Positions 1-7,975 are shown, counted from the first letter of the stretch. The stretch is DNA of 16,857 nucleotides from CAUTNH01 sp963540225 (GCA_963540225.1 CAUTNH010000018.1:1-16857); one strand, 5' to 3'. Numbers and translations are program-made. The notes: generated by a model not told the origin, from the sequence alone.

Positions 1-1281
1 AGCTTAAAAATAAGCGCTTTAAACGGTGAAGTTAAAAAAAATATTAAACTTTTAATAGGAACAAAAGATATATTTTTATTTACTATTTCATCTCCTGAGG
101 TAATTATTCTTGATATAGATAACGAGGAAAGCCCAGTTTCTTTTGATAAGTTTTATTTTGATATATATGATATTTCAAAACTAAAATCAGATTATAATAA
201 CACATCTATTTTATATCTTGGTGCATATCCTTCTGTTAATATAAGATATGATTTAAAAAGTGATAATATTTATAGGCTTGATAAAAATAACAACAAAAAT
301 ATTATTCTCTCAAGCATAAGAGAAGATTTAATTAGTCAAAACTTTAACTATTTAAGTAAGGTTAGTTATGATTTAATTTTAAATAATTTAGAAAATAAAA
401 AAAAGGCTATTATAATTAATTCAAGAAAATCAGATAGTCTTTATTTATTTTGCAAGAATTGTTTTAAAATAATCTTATGTCCAAAATGCTCTCATGCTAT
501 GAAGTATTATTCTATAGATGATAAACTAATATGCCCATATTGCCTAAATGAAGAGCCAAAGATAAAATCATGCCCTAATTGCTCCAAAAATATGATCTTA
601 TATATGGGATATGGTATTGAAAAAACTTTAAAAGATATTAAAAAGTATTTTAAAAACTATAATATATTATATCTTCCAAGCCCAGATTATAAAAAAATTG
701 CAGATATTAGTTTAAAAGAATATGATATTTTAATCTCAACAAGAGCAATTTTAAAATCAACAAATATCCCAGACGATGCTTTAATTATTTTTTTAAATAC
801 TGATCTTGATCTAAAACTGCCACTTTATAACTCTTATGAGATAGTTTATAAATATTTAAAAAATGCATCATCTAAGACAAAAAATAATGTGGTTGTTCAA
901 ACATCATTAGATGATAATTTTGTTTTAAATAATTGCAACCTAGATTATGATATTATTTATAATTATTTATTAAATGAAAGAAAACTTTTAAACAATCCCC
1001 CATTTTCTAATATTTATGATATATTAGTTTTATCAAATATAGGATATTTAAAAACATATCAAAAGGCATTTGATTTAAAAAATAGCCTATCATCTAGACT
1101 GGGATATAACATTTTAGGACCAACAGATGCAAGATATTATAAAGATAAAAATAGTGATTATATTTTTAGATTGACTATTAAAGATAAAAATATAAACTTT
1201 GATTTAGTATATGATATATTAAAAAATTTAAAAGAAAAAAATATTAGATATAAAATATTTAAATATCCGAAAGTTATTTAG
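1..1281 (+). CDS. priA: Primosomal protein N' (PriA), 3' part, helicase motifs degenerate
   Basis: The frame is open from base 1 to the TAG at 1279-1281, so 426 C-terminal residues are visible and the start lies upstream. PriA is the replication-restart protein that recognises stalled forks and loads the helicase. The eight-cysteine zinc region is complete: four CxxC pairs, CKNC and CPKC just before the ATG at 499, then CPYC and CPNC. It is followed by the family-typical GYGIEKTL segment. The helicase motifs are not conserved. The DEEH box is DIDN (about 112-123), motif III GSATPS is GAYPS (220-234), motif V has no GT-MxxKGHDF form, and the QxxGRAGR motif VI is replaced by a NASSKTK stretch (about 859-879). 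Identity as PriA rests on the zinc region, the overall order and the position directly before fmt. An ATG at 499 could be called as a start, but the homology clearly extends upstream of it. Confidence 0.88.
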   Translation, partial: SLKISALNGEVKKNIKLLIGTKDIFLFTISSPEVIILDIDNEESPVSFDKFYFDIYDISKLKSDYNNTSILYLGAYPSVNIRYDLKSDNIYRLDKNNNKNIILSSIREDLISQNFNYLSKVSYDLILNNLENKKKAIIINSRKSDSLYLFCKNCFKIILCPKCSHAMKYYSIDDKLICPYCLNEEPKIKSCPNCSKNMILYMGYGIEKTLKDIKKYFKNYNILYLPSPDYKKIADISLKEYDILISTRAILKSTNIPDDALIIFLNTDLDLKLPLYNSYEIVYKYLKNASSKTKNNVVVQTSLDDNFVLNNCNLDYDIIYNYLLNERKLLNNPPFSNIYDILVLSNIGYLKTYQKAFDLKNSLSSRLGYNILGPTDARYYKDKNSDYIFRLTIKDKNINFDLVYDILKNLKEKNIRYKIFKYPKVI

Positions 1282-1289
1282 GAGGAATT

Positions 1290-2204
1290 ATGAAAATTGT
1301 ATTTATGGGAACACCTAATTTTTCAAAAGAAATACTTGAAAGACTTGTAATTGATAATTTTAATGTTGCTCTTGTAATAACAAAACCAGATCAAAAAATA
1401 GGACGAAAACAAGTTCTAACGCCATCAATAGTAAAAGATTTTTCTTTAAAAAATAATATATTATGTCTTAGCCCTGAAAATTTAAAAGATGTATTTAATG
1501 ATATTGACATAATAAATCCCGACATAATAATAACAGCAGCCTATGGGAAAATGATACCAGATTATATTTTAAATAAATATCATGTTATAAATGTTCACGC
1601 CTCACTTCTTCCAAAATACCGTGGTGGTGCACCTATTGAGCATTGTATGATGAACTTTGAAAAATATAGCGGAATTACCATTATGAGGCTTGTTAAAAAA
1701 ATGGATGCAGGCCCTATTTATTTATCAGAAAAGCTTTTAATAAACTATAATGAAAATAAAACGGTTTTAACAAAAAGACTTGCAATTTTAGGTTATGATT
1801 TATTAAAAAAATACTTATTAAATATTAAAAAATATAAAGAAGTAGCACAAGATGAAAATTATGCAAGTTATGCTTATAATATAAAATTTGAAGATCAAAT
1901 TATTAAATTTAATAAATCAGCTGATTTAGTAAATGCAAAAATTTTAGCACTTAATGATACGCCTGGGGCAATATTTTATCTAAATAAAGTGCTAATTAAA
2001 ATAAAACAGGCTAAAAAATGTGATATAATAAATAAAGAAAAACCTGGAATTATAAAACTTATAAACCGTAGGCTTTTAATAGGATGTAGTGATTATTTTA
2101 TTGAGATTTTAAAAATCCAAGAAGCAGGTAAAAAAGAAATGGATGTAAAATCATATTTAAATGGTCAAAAACTTTTTCAAAATAATGATTATATTAAGGA
2201 GTGA
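1290..2204 (+). CDS. fmt: Methionyl-tRNA formyltransferase
   Basis: 304 residues, close to the usual 310. Fmt transfers a formyl group from 10-formyl-tetrahydrofolate to Met-tRNA(fMet), making the bacterial initiator. The N-terminal FMGTPNFS motif, the NVHASLLPKYRGGAPIE segment with the catalytic Asn and His, and MDAGPI with the catalytic Asp are all present, so the enzyme should be active. A shorter, more divergent C-terminal OB-like domain follows. The start is ATG 1290, preceded by AGGAGG (1280-1285) that overlaps the priA stop codon. The TGA stop at 2202-2204 directly precedes pgpA, so the three genes look cotranscribed. priA-fmt adjacency is common in Bacillota. Confidence 0.95.
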   Translation: MKIVFMGTPNFSKEILERLVIDNFNVALVITKPDQKIGRKQVLTPSIVKDFSLKNNILCLSPENLKDVFNDIDIINPDIIITAAYGKMIPDYILNKYHVINVHASLLPKYRGGAPIEHCMMNFEKYSGITIMRLVKKMDAGPIYLSEKLLINYNENKTVLTKRLAILGYDLLKKYLLNIKKYKEVAQDENYASYAYNIKFEDQIIKFNKSADLVNAKILALNDTPGAIFYLNKVLIKIKQAKKCDIINKEKPGIIKLINRRLLIGCSDYFIEILKIQEAGKKEMDVKSYLNGQKLFQNNDYIKE

Positions 2205-2208
2205 TAAA

Positions 2209-2787
2209 ATGAAAAGAAATCCTAAAAATGCAAAAATTCTTTATACAAGAGAAGAAATGTTTAAACTTAATGTTAAAGCACTTGAAAAAAGAGGTGTGTC
2301 TCTTAATCAAATAGCAGATATTACATATGCTCAACAATCTAAATATATCTCAGGAGTTCCATATGATGTATGTGTTGAATCTGTTGAGAAAGTTCTATCA
2401 TATAGAGATGTTTTCCACTATGTTCAACTTTCAGTTGAAATAGATAGACTAGCAGAAGAGAGAAAACTTTCACAACCAATACAAGATATAATTGAATATG
2501 ATCTAGGCTTGTTTGGTGTTGATGAGGTAATGGGTCTTGATATTGCCGGAATGTTTGGAACAATAGGACAGACTAATTTTGGTGATATCGACGTTAATAA
2601 AATTGGTGTTGTTAAAACGTTAAATGAAGCAGGTAAAGAAGAAGGAATATGCCATACATTCTTAGATGATATTGTAGGTGCTATTGCTGCTGCTGCATCA
2701 ACTAGGGTTGCTCAGGTTATGAATGAGGGAATTGCTGGAGATAGTAAAATAAAGAGCAAAACCTTATTTGATGATGCTAAAAAATAA
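2209..2787 (+). CDS. pgpA: Phosphatidylglycerophosphatase A family protein (YutG type)
   Basis: 192 residues. The start is ATG 2209, with AAGGAG at 2196-2201 inside the last codons of fmt; the frame stays open back to 2161 but that start lacks a ribosome site. The family (COG1267) removes the phosphate from phosphatidylglycerophosphate to give phosphatidylglycerol. This is the B. subtilis YutG form, with an N-terminal helical extension (LEKRGVSLNQIADI, then the SVEKVLSYRDV segment) before the core. Core signatures are LFGVDEVMGLDIAGMFGTIG, the TNFGDID segment and CHTFLDDIVGAIAAAAS with the paired Asp residues expected at the active site. A lipid function for YutG-type proteins is by family assignment. 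The 3' end overlaps the following gene. Confidence 0.85.
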   Translation: MKRNPKNAKILYTREEMFKLNVKALEKRGVSLNQIADITYAQQSKYISGVPYDVCVESVEKVLSYRDVFHYVQLSVEIDRLAEERKLSQPIQDIIEYDLGLFGVDEVMGLDIAGMFGTIGQTNFGDIDVNKIGVVKTLNEAGKEEGICHTFLDDIVGAIAAAASTRVAQVMNEGIAGDSKIKSKTLFDDAKK

Positions 2788-4114
2788 AAAAGAAAATAAT
2801 CTAAAAGATAGCAAAACACTTGGCAAAGGACTATTTGCCAAGTTTTTTGCATTTGAGAATAATATCGATATAACATGCGATGAACAAGTTCTAAAAAGAA
2901 AAAATGAGGTAATTAAAAATATTATATTTGTCATAAATATTTTAATATTTTTGATGATGAGCTTATATTCAGCCTCGACTAATCAATTCCAGACAAAAGC
3001 ACTTAAAATAGTTAACTGGGTTATAACAGGCGCAAGTTTTCCGCTTAGCTTTGTTATTAACTTTTTTTTAAAAAGGTTAATTGGTAAAAGTAAAGAAAGT
3101 GATACTAAATATAATCTTGCAAAACAACATATTGCAATGTATTTTGCAATTGGATATTTGCTACTTCTTGTAATTTTATTTTATATAAAAATAAATCTTC
3201 CGATAAAATACATAACTCTTCCTGAAAAATATAAAAGATTTGCTGAGTTATTTTCTTATTTAATGTTTTATGTTGTTGTTTTAATATGTGCTTTATACCA
3301 AGATAAAAGATTTCTTTTTAATATGCTACTTGTTATATTTTCGGCAATAACAATTATGCATTTTTTTATAACTTATAATAGTATTAATATCTTTCAAAAC
3401 GAGAAAATAGAAATAAAAAAAATAGTTATAACTGATATATTTTTAAGAACATTTATTTATATTATTTTTTCAATTATTATATATGCGACAACTTCAATAT
3501 CTAATTATATGCAACTTGAAAGAAAAAAAGAAACTATTAAAAGAATTGAAAAAGAAGAAGATTATAAAGTAGTATCTGAAATAATTATAGATTTAATTAA
3601 AACCTCTCCTAAACATTTTTTTATAAAAGAAGATAGTGAAAATATTTTAAAAATTTCAAGTTATCTAGCATCACTTGTAGGCTTTGATAAAAGTGATCAT
3701 AAAAATTTAGAAAGATATTCTACTATTCATTTTGAGATAAATAACTTATCAAATTCTGATTTTGAATATAACAGCATAAAAGATAAAATGACTATCTTTT
3801 TACAAGTTATAAAAAGAATTCAATTGTTTAATAAATCAGAAACAATTATAAGATCGTACAATGAAAAAAGAATTACGAAAGATTTTATTATAAATCAAAA
3901 CCAAATCCAAAGAAATTTAATCTCAGATTGTATTTTGCTTTCTGAAATATATTATAGACTTCGAAGTCCCCAAGAATATAAAGCTCCTCTAAGACATATA
4001 GATGCTATTAGTGTATTAAATAATGATTTAAAAATGTTTTTTAATTTAGATATGTTATCTAAATTTAATGAGTTTTCAAGTAATTTTGATAAGATTTATC
4101 AAAATTTAAAATAA
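2771..4114 (+). CDS. Six-helix membrane protein with a degenerate HD-GYP-like cytoplasmic domain
   Basis: About 447 residues. A short cytoplasmic N-terminus (about 1-50) is followed by six hydrophobic segments at roughly 51-69, 81-101, 121-140, 158-177, 182-202 and 221-246. A charged linker (LERKKETIKRIEKEED) then leads into a helical domain of about 180 residues. That domain follows the outline of HD-GYP phosphodiesterases: a DSENILKISSYLASLVG helix where HSxRVxxxAxxLA is expected, and a C-terminal LRSPQEYKAPLRHIDAISVL segment matching the LTSDRPYKKAxSxEEAxxxI element. The ligands are gone: the HD pair reads HF, and HHExxDGxGYP is replaced by SYNEKRITKDF. It is probably a catalytically dead relative of membrane HD-GYP or 5TM-HD receptors. 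TTG 2768, ATG 2771 and ATG 2774 are alternative starts, none with a clear ribosome site. The gene overlaps pgpA by about 14-17 bases, suggesting translational coupling. A terminator-like hairpin lies in codons 17-26. Confidence 0.7.
   Translation: MMLKNKKENNLKDSKTLGKGLFAKFFAFENNIDITCDEQVLKRKNEVIKNIIFVINILIFLMMSLYSASTNQFQTKALKIVNWVITGASFPLSFVINFFLKRLIGKSKESDTKYNLAKQHIAMYFAIGYLLLLVILFYIKINLPIKYITLPEKYKRFAELFSYLMFYVVVLICALYQDKRFLFNMLLVIFSAITIMHFFITYNSINIFQNEKIEIKKIVITDIFLRTFIYIIFSIIIYATTSISNYMQLERKKETIKRIEKEEDYKVVSEIIIDLIKTSPKHFFIKEDSENILKISSYLASLVGFDKSDHKNLERYSTIHFEINNLSNSDFEYNSIKDKMTIFLQVIKRIQLFNKSETIIRSYNEKRITKDFIINQNQIQRNLISDCILLSEIYYRLRSPQEYKAPLRHIDAISVLNNDLKMFFNLDMLSKFNEFSSNFDKIYQNLK
2818..2848 (+). 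terminator. Intrinsic terminator-like hairpin inside the start of the membrane-protein gene
   Basis: CTTGGCAAA (2819-2827), a six-base loop and TTTGCCAAG (2834-2842) form a perfect 9-bp stem, 10 bp with the flanking A-T pair, followed by six T (2843-2848). This is a textbook Rho-independent terminator for the priA-fmt-pgpA unit. It sits 31 bases after the pgpA stop, within the open frame of the next gene, so it may attenuate that gene rather than stop all transcription. Confidence 0.75.
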
Positions 4115-4118
4115 TAAG

Positions 4119-4147
4119 TTGCAATTTTTTAAAAATTGTGTTAATAT
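4119..4147 (+). promoter_or_regulatory. Sigma-A-type promoter for tRNA-Lys and tgt
   Basis: TTGCAA (4119-4124), a 17-base spacer and an extended -10, TG-T-TAATAT (4139-4147). The expected start, about 4154, is just before the tRNA 5' end at 4158. No terminator is seen between the tRNA and tgt, so both are probably on one transcript. Confidence 0.65.
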
Positions 4148-4157
4148 TTATTTATCT

Positions 4158-4231
4158 GCCTCCCTAGCTCAGCTGGTTAGAGCATTCGACTCTTAATCGA
4201 AGGGTCCAGGGTTCGAATCCCTGGGGGGGTA
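4158..4231 (+). tRNA. tRNA-Lys (anticodon CUU)
   Basis: A complete cloverleaf can be drawn. The acceptor stem is 4158-4164 with 4224-4230, with G-U wobbles at pairs 1-72 and 4-69. The D stem is GCTC/GAGC (4167-4170, 4180-4183). The anticodon stem is TTCGA/TCGAA with loop CTCTTAA, giving anticodon CTT at 4192-4194. The variable loop has 5 bases. The T stem is CAGGG/CCCTG around TTCGAAT (4212-4218). The discriminator is A4231 and CCA is not encoded. It reads AAG lysine codons, the minor lysine codon in this AT-rich DNA. Confidence 0.96.
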
Positions 4232-4255
4232 TTTTTTATTTTAAGGATTGATATT

Positions 4256-5365
4256 TTGTTTAAATTTGAAGTTGTTCATATATGTAAGCAAAGCGGAGCA
4301 AGGGTTTGTAGAATAACTACTAATACAAACTCTTTTTTAACACCCGTTTTTATGCCTGTTGGAACTAATGCAACAGTTAAAGGGTTATCTCCTGAGGAAG
4401 TTTATGATCTTTCAAGTGGGATAATTTTAGCAAATACATATCATTTAATGATTAGCCCAGGAGCTGATATAATTAGGCTTCACGGTGGATGTAAGAAAAT
4501 GATGAGATGGGAAAACTCTCTTTTAACAGACAGTGGTGGTTTTCAGGTTTTCTCGCTTGCTAAAAAAAATGATATCACAGATGCTGGGGTTAAATTTACA
4601 AATTTTAAAAACGGCGATAAGTATTTTTTAACACCTGAAAAATCAATTAAAATTCAAAATGAAATAGGTGCCGATATTATTATGGCATTTGATGAGTGTG
4701 TAGAACTTCCAGCAGAAGATAAGTATTTAAAAAGTAGTATTAAAAGAACTAGTATTTGGGCTAAAAGATGCCTTGATGAGCATAAAAGACTTAATTCAAA
4801 TCAGGCTATTTTTGGAATTTTTCAAGGTGGTTTAAATAAAGATCTAAGATTAGAAAGTCTTAAAGAAATTAGTTCTATGGAATTTGATGGGATTGCGATT
4901 GGGGGTCTTTCTGTTGGTGAGACAAGCCTTGAAATGCATAATATGCTAAAATTTTTAAAGTCTCACCTTCCAGAGGATAAACCACATTATCTTATGGGAG
5001 TTGGAACTCCATATGATTTTGTTATGTCTGTTTTAGAAGGCGTTGATATGATGGACTGTGTTTTGCCAACAAGAAACGCAAGACATGGACAAATCTTTAC
5101 AATTGGTGGAAAAGTAAATATTAAAAATGAAAAATTTAAATCAGATATAACAAAAATAGATCCTAAACTTAATTCATATGCATCTAATTTTACATATTCA
5201 TATCTAAGACACCTATTTAAATCTGATGAAGCCCTGGGACAAAGAATTGCGACAATTCAAAATCTTGCATATATGAAATGGCTTACAAGTGAGTGCCAAA
5301 AGGCAATAATGGAAGATAGGTATTTAGATTTTGTAAAAGAAATTACTAAAATATATAACAAATAA
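4256..5365 (+). CDS. tgt: tRNA-guanine transglycosylase, zinc-site residues missing
   Basis: 369 residues, usual length. Tgt exchanges guanine 34 for preQ1 in tRNAs with GUN anticodons, the base-exchange step of queuosine synthesis. The start is TTG 4256 with AAGGA at 4243-4247; no ATG lies in a better position. The catalytic core is intact: LLTDSGGFQVFS with the general-acid/base Asp (about 92), MAFDECVE (Asp 146), GIFQGG, the bacterial GGLSVGE substrate loop, and GVDMMDCVLPTRNARHG with the nucleophile Asp (about 267). The structural zinc site is not. The bacterial CxCxxC reads LNSYAS (about 305-310), and the His of NTIHN is Gln (ATIQN, about 335). All four ligands are lost while the flanking sequence aligns, and the frame is unbroken. 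tRNA-Lys lies 24 bases upstream. Confidence 0.95.
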   Translation: MFKFEVVHICKQSGARVCRITTNTNSFLTPVFMPVGTNATVKGLSPEEVYDLSSGIILANTYHLMISPGADIIRLHGGCKKMMRWENSLLTDSGGFQVFSLAKKNDITDAGVKFTNFKNGDKYFLTPEKSIKIQNEIGADIIMAFDECVELPAEDKYLKSSIKRTSIWAKRCLDEHKRLNSNQAIFGIFQGGLNKDLRLESLKEISSMEFDGIAIGGLSVGETSLEMHNMLKFLKSHLPEDKPHYLMGVGTPYDFVMSVLEGVDMMDCVLPTRNARHGQIFTIGGKVNIKNEKFKSDITKIDPKLNSYASNFTYSYLRHLFKSDEALGQRIATIQNLAYMKWLTSECQKAIMEDRYLDFVKEITKIYNK

Positions 5366-5419
5366 ATAATTTAATAGTATAATAAATTTAATGGATGTGC
5401 GTAATGGGAATTTATAAAA

Positions 5420-5462
5420 ATGGATTTAAAAAACAATTTAACTACTTGTTTTTTAAATCCAT
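5420..5462. terminator. Bidirectional intrinsic terminator between tgt and the beta-helix gene
   Basis: A perfect 17-bp inverted repeat (5420-5436 with 5446-5462) flanks a 9-base loop. The stem is AT-rich (ATGGATTTAAAAAACAA). T-rich sequence follows on both strands: ATTTTATT on plus and TTTTTATAAATT on minus. It lies between two converging genes and can end both transcripts. Confidence 0.8.
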
Positions 5463-5475
5463 ATTTTATTAATTT

Positions 5476-7842
5476 TTAATCATTTATTCTTCCTATTAAA
5501 TGATATGGTATATAATTATAATTTTTATTTTCTTTTGCGATAATGCTATTTTTTAAAATTTTATAATTTCCAATATTATAATTATCAAATGATTTTAAAA
5601 TTTTATCATCTAGTAAATTATAAACATTATTATTTTCTATCTTAGCATATTTTTTTACAACATCTGAGATCTTTCCAATAAATTTATCTTTTGATACTAC
5701 AATGTTATTAAAAACATGTCCATTAGGAGTTGCGGCACTTTCTGGTTTATCTTTTTTATCATAGCCAGCCATATCTAGTATTTTACTATAATTAGGTTGG
5801 CTTTCTTTTAATTGGCTTTCTTTTATAATTTTAGCGCTTTTTGGATCATTTATCCAAATATTGTATAGTTTTTTAGCATCTTCTAAAAGCATCCAGTGTG
5901 GTGAAGTAGGGCTATTAACATTTTTTTTATACCAGCCATTAGTTAGCCCATCATATGCTCTGGCATCATAGGTAATTGGGATATTAGCATTAATTATAGT
6001 ATTGTTATATATTTTATGCTCTCTTCCACCACCAATTAAAAAGGCACTTCCTTTAATGTTTGCAAGTAAATTACCATATGCAACCTGTCCAGCAAGGCAA
6101 TCATCAAAATAAATTCCATTCGGAGTAAAATTTTTGCCTCCAATATCAGTAATAGCATTATATCTTATAACATTTCCAAAATAGCTTAAATTCCTACCAG
6201 AATAAATGGCTCCAGCATCAGATGACATTTTTACAACATGATGAATATAGTTATATTCTATTATATGTTCATTTCCTTCATATAAAATTCCTGTAAAAGG
6301 AGAGTCAAATATTTCATTATGGCTTATTTTATTTCCAACTCCAAGTATACTTATTCCGGCAATACCACTTCTTGATATCTCTCCGTAATTGTGAATGTAG
6401 TTATTTTTTACTATGTTATTTTCTATTATTAAGCCATTTTTTCTTATATCATTTTCTATGTTTCCTACTTTATAATTTATTTTATTTCCAACAACAACTG
6501 CGCTTTTTCCAATATTTTTTACCTCGTTATTTATTATTCTATTATTATATCCTTCAACCATTATTCCAATATTTCCGATATTTTTAACAGTAATATTTTC
6601 TAGTGTTATATTATTTCCTTTCATAGTTATTCCATTTTCTTTACCTAGCTCTATTGTTATACCGTCTATTGTTATATTATTTGCTTTATCTGATTTAATT
6701 ATGCTTTTATTAAGTAATGAAAGCGATATATTACTATTTTTATTATAGTTATTAGGAAAATATACATATAAATTTCCACTTTCTCTATCAAGATAATATT
6801 CTCCAACACAATCAAGTTCTTCAAAAACATTATATACAAAATATTTTCCATCTTTTTTAATTCCGTAGCGTGAACTATATTTTAAATCAAGTTCGCCCAA
6901 GTTTTTATTAAAATCTTTTACAGGGCTTGATACATCAGCCCAGTTCCAGTAAAAATATCCATATGTCCAAATACTATTAAGGCTACTTGTTGGCTTTTTC
7001 CATTTTGCCATATGAGATTTCATATCATCATCAACTAAAAATTTTGGTGGTCTTGGATTTATAGCAGTATCCCAGTTTATAATATCAGGGACATGCTCAC
7101 CAGCCTCACCATAGTCAATAATATCACCAATTTTTGCAAAATCATCATTTGGATATTTTGCAAGTTGCATTCTTTTATCATTATAAAAAAGCTCGGCTGC
7201 ATATCCTGCTTTTTCACCATACATTCTTCCGCTTGGATATCCGCCAATTGAGTAAAGCTTGCCTATTTCATCTAATGTTATTCCTTTTTCTAATAAATTA
7301 ACAACTTTTACATTTTTTCTGGCATTTTCATTAAGTCTTTCTAAATCATTTTTAGATAATTCTTTAAAATCAGATGCTTTAAGATTAACTCCACCGCTAA
7401 ATGATACTTCTTCATTATTATATGAGGCGTAGATTATTTTATGGTTATTTTTTAAATTATCTAAATTATTAAAAGTTAATTCTTCTTTAAAGTTATATCT
7501 TCCACCTTTTATTGCTACTTTGATATCTTTTTTTATATCATTTGCTTTATTCTTAATTAAATCTCTTATAACATCTCTTGCTTTTGTGATTGTCTTAAAT
7601 GGTCTTTCTTTGGTGCCATCATTATTATCATTTCCATCTTTTATAGATACGTAGTAGTTGGCATCATCAACTGGATTTTTCCTCTTTTTTTCATATATTG
7701 GAAATCCTCTTTCATCAAGTTTTGGTTTGGGATTTTTAGACATAGCATTAAATATTATAAGAAATATTATAATAAGTAAAAACAATACTATAAAAAGAGT
7801 TATAAAAGCAATTAAAGCTTTTTTCCTTTTATTTTTTTTCAT
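5476..7842 (-). CDS. Membrane-anchored right-handed parallel beta-helix protein, GH141-like
   Basis: 788 residues from ATG 7842, set by AGGAGG on the minus strand (7847-7852); the in-frame TTG at 7860 precedes that ribosome site and is rejected. A lysine-rich N-terminus and one hydrophobic segment (about 7-31) form a signal anchor with the rest outside the cell; no LPxTG motif is seen. The mature part opens with YYVSIKDGNDNNDGTKERPF and the KTITKARD motif, the typical entry to extracellular beta-helix enzymes. Beta-helix coils rich in N-x-I/V repeats run from about residue 375 to 630. The best-conserved stretch is SSDAGAIYSGRN (about 539-550), GNVIRYN, GIYFDDCLAGQVAYGN (about 575-590) and LIGGGREHKIYNN, a pattern known from GH141-type glycosidases, where two aspartates act in catalysis. 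Asp 541 and Asp 579/580 are candidates. Substrate is unknown; host or plant glycan is a guess. It is monocistronic and opposite in strand to its neighbours. Confidence 0.8.
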   Translation of the reverse strand: MKKNKRKKALIAFITLFIVLFLLIIIFLIIFNAMSKNPKPKLDERGFPIYEKKRKNPVDDANYYVSIKDGNDNNDGTKERPFKTITKARDVIRDLIKNKANDIKKDIKVAIKGGRYNFKEELTFNNLDNLKNNHKIIYASYNNEEVSFSGGVNLKASDFKELSKNDLERLNENARKNVKVVNLLEKGITLDEIGKLYSIGGYPSGRMYGEKAGYAAELFYNDKRMQLAKYPNDDFAKIGDIIDYGEAGEHVPDIINWDTAINPRPPKFLVDDDMKSHMAKWKKPTSSLNSIWTYGYFYWNWADVSSPVKDFNKNLGELDLKYSSRYGIKKDGKYFVYNVFEELDCVGEYYLDRESGNLYVYFPNNYNKNSNISLSLLNKSIIKSDKANNITIDGITIELGKENGITMKGNNITLENITVKNIGNIGIMVEGYNNRIINNEVKNIGKSAVVVGNKINYKVGNIENDIRKNGLIIENNIVKNNYIHNYGEISRSGIAGISILGVGNKISHNEIFDSPFTGILYEGNEHIIEYNYIHHVVKMSSDAGAIYSGRNLSYFGNVIRYNAITDIGGKNFTPNGIYFDDCLAGQVAYGNLLANIKGSAFLIGGGREHKIYNNTIINANIPITYDARAYDGLTNGWYKKNVNSPTSPHWMLLEDAKKLYNIWINDPKSAKIIKESQLKESQPNYSKILDMAGYDKKDKPESAATPNGHVFNNIVVSKDKFIGKISDVVKKYAKIENNNVYNLLDDKILKSFDNYNIGNYKILKNSIIAKENKNYNYIPYHLIGRIND
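5797..5825 (-). repeat. Short in-frame tandem duplication in the beta-helix gene
   Basis: The 14-mer TTGGCTTTCTTTTA occurs at 5797-5810 and again at 5812-5825, a 15-base period. On the coding strand it gives consecutive KESQL and KESQP. It is a small replication-slippage duplication that keeps the frame. Confidence 0.6.
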
Positions 7843-7863
7843 TTTTCCTCCTATTGGCAATTC

Positions 7864-7881
7864 ATAACTAGATTTAGTTAT
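7864..7881. promoter_or_regulatory. Inverted repeat in the beta-helix gene leader
   Basis: ATAACTA-GATT-TAGTTAT is a perfect 7-bp dyad, 12 bases upstream of the ribosome-binding site of the minus-strand gene. It could be an operator or a leader hairpin; no regulator gene is visible nearby. Confidence 0.35.
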
Positions 7882-7894
7882 ATTATTAGTAATA

Positions 7895-7911
7895 AAATAT
7901 CACTGATATTT
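7895..7911. promoter_or_regulatory. Palindrome in the beta-helix gene leader
   Basis: AAATATCA-C-TGATATTT is a perfect 8-bp dyad around one central base. With a one-base centre it fits a protein-binding operator better than an RNA hairpin. It lies about 60 bases downstream of the predicted transcription start of the minus-strand gene. Confidence 0.4.
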
Positions 7912-7975
7912 CATATTTTTATATTAAAAAATAAAATCTTTTTATGTCATATAATTTAGTATTTTTACCTTGTAA

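Noticed and set aside
2339..2563. Minus-strand open frame of 74 codons opposite pgpA
   Set aside because: It lies wholly inside a well-recognised gene, has low-complexity His/Gln-rich sequence and no ribosome site.
5378..5420. TATAAT at 5378-5383 upstream of the terminator, possibly a small RNA of about 75 bases
   Set aside because: There is no acceptable -35 and no TG extension; such strings are frequent by chance in DNA this AT-rich.
6372..7867. Plus-strand open frames at 6372-6587 and 7658-7867 opposite the beta-helix gene
   Set aside because: Both are antisense shadows of a gene with a clear domain and ribosome site; their products are Phe/Leu/Tyr-rich with no recognisable motif.
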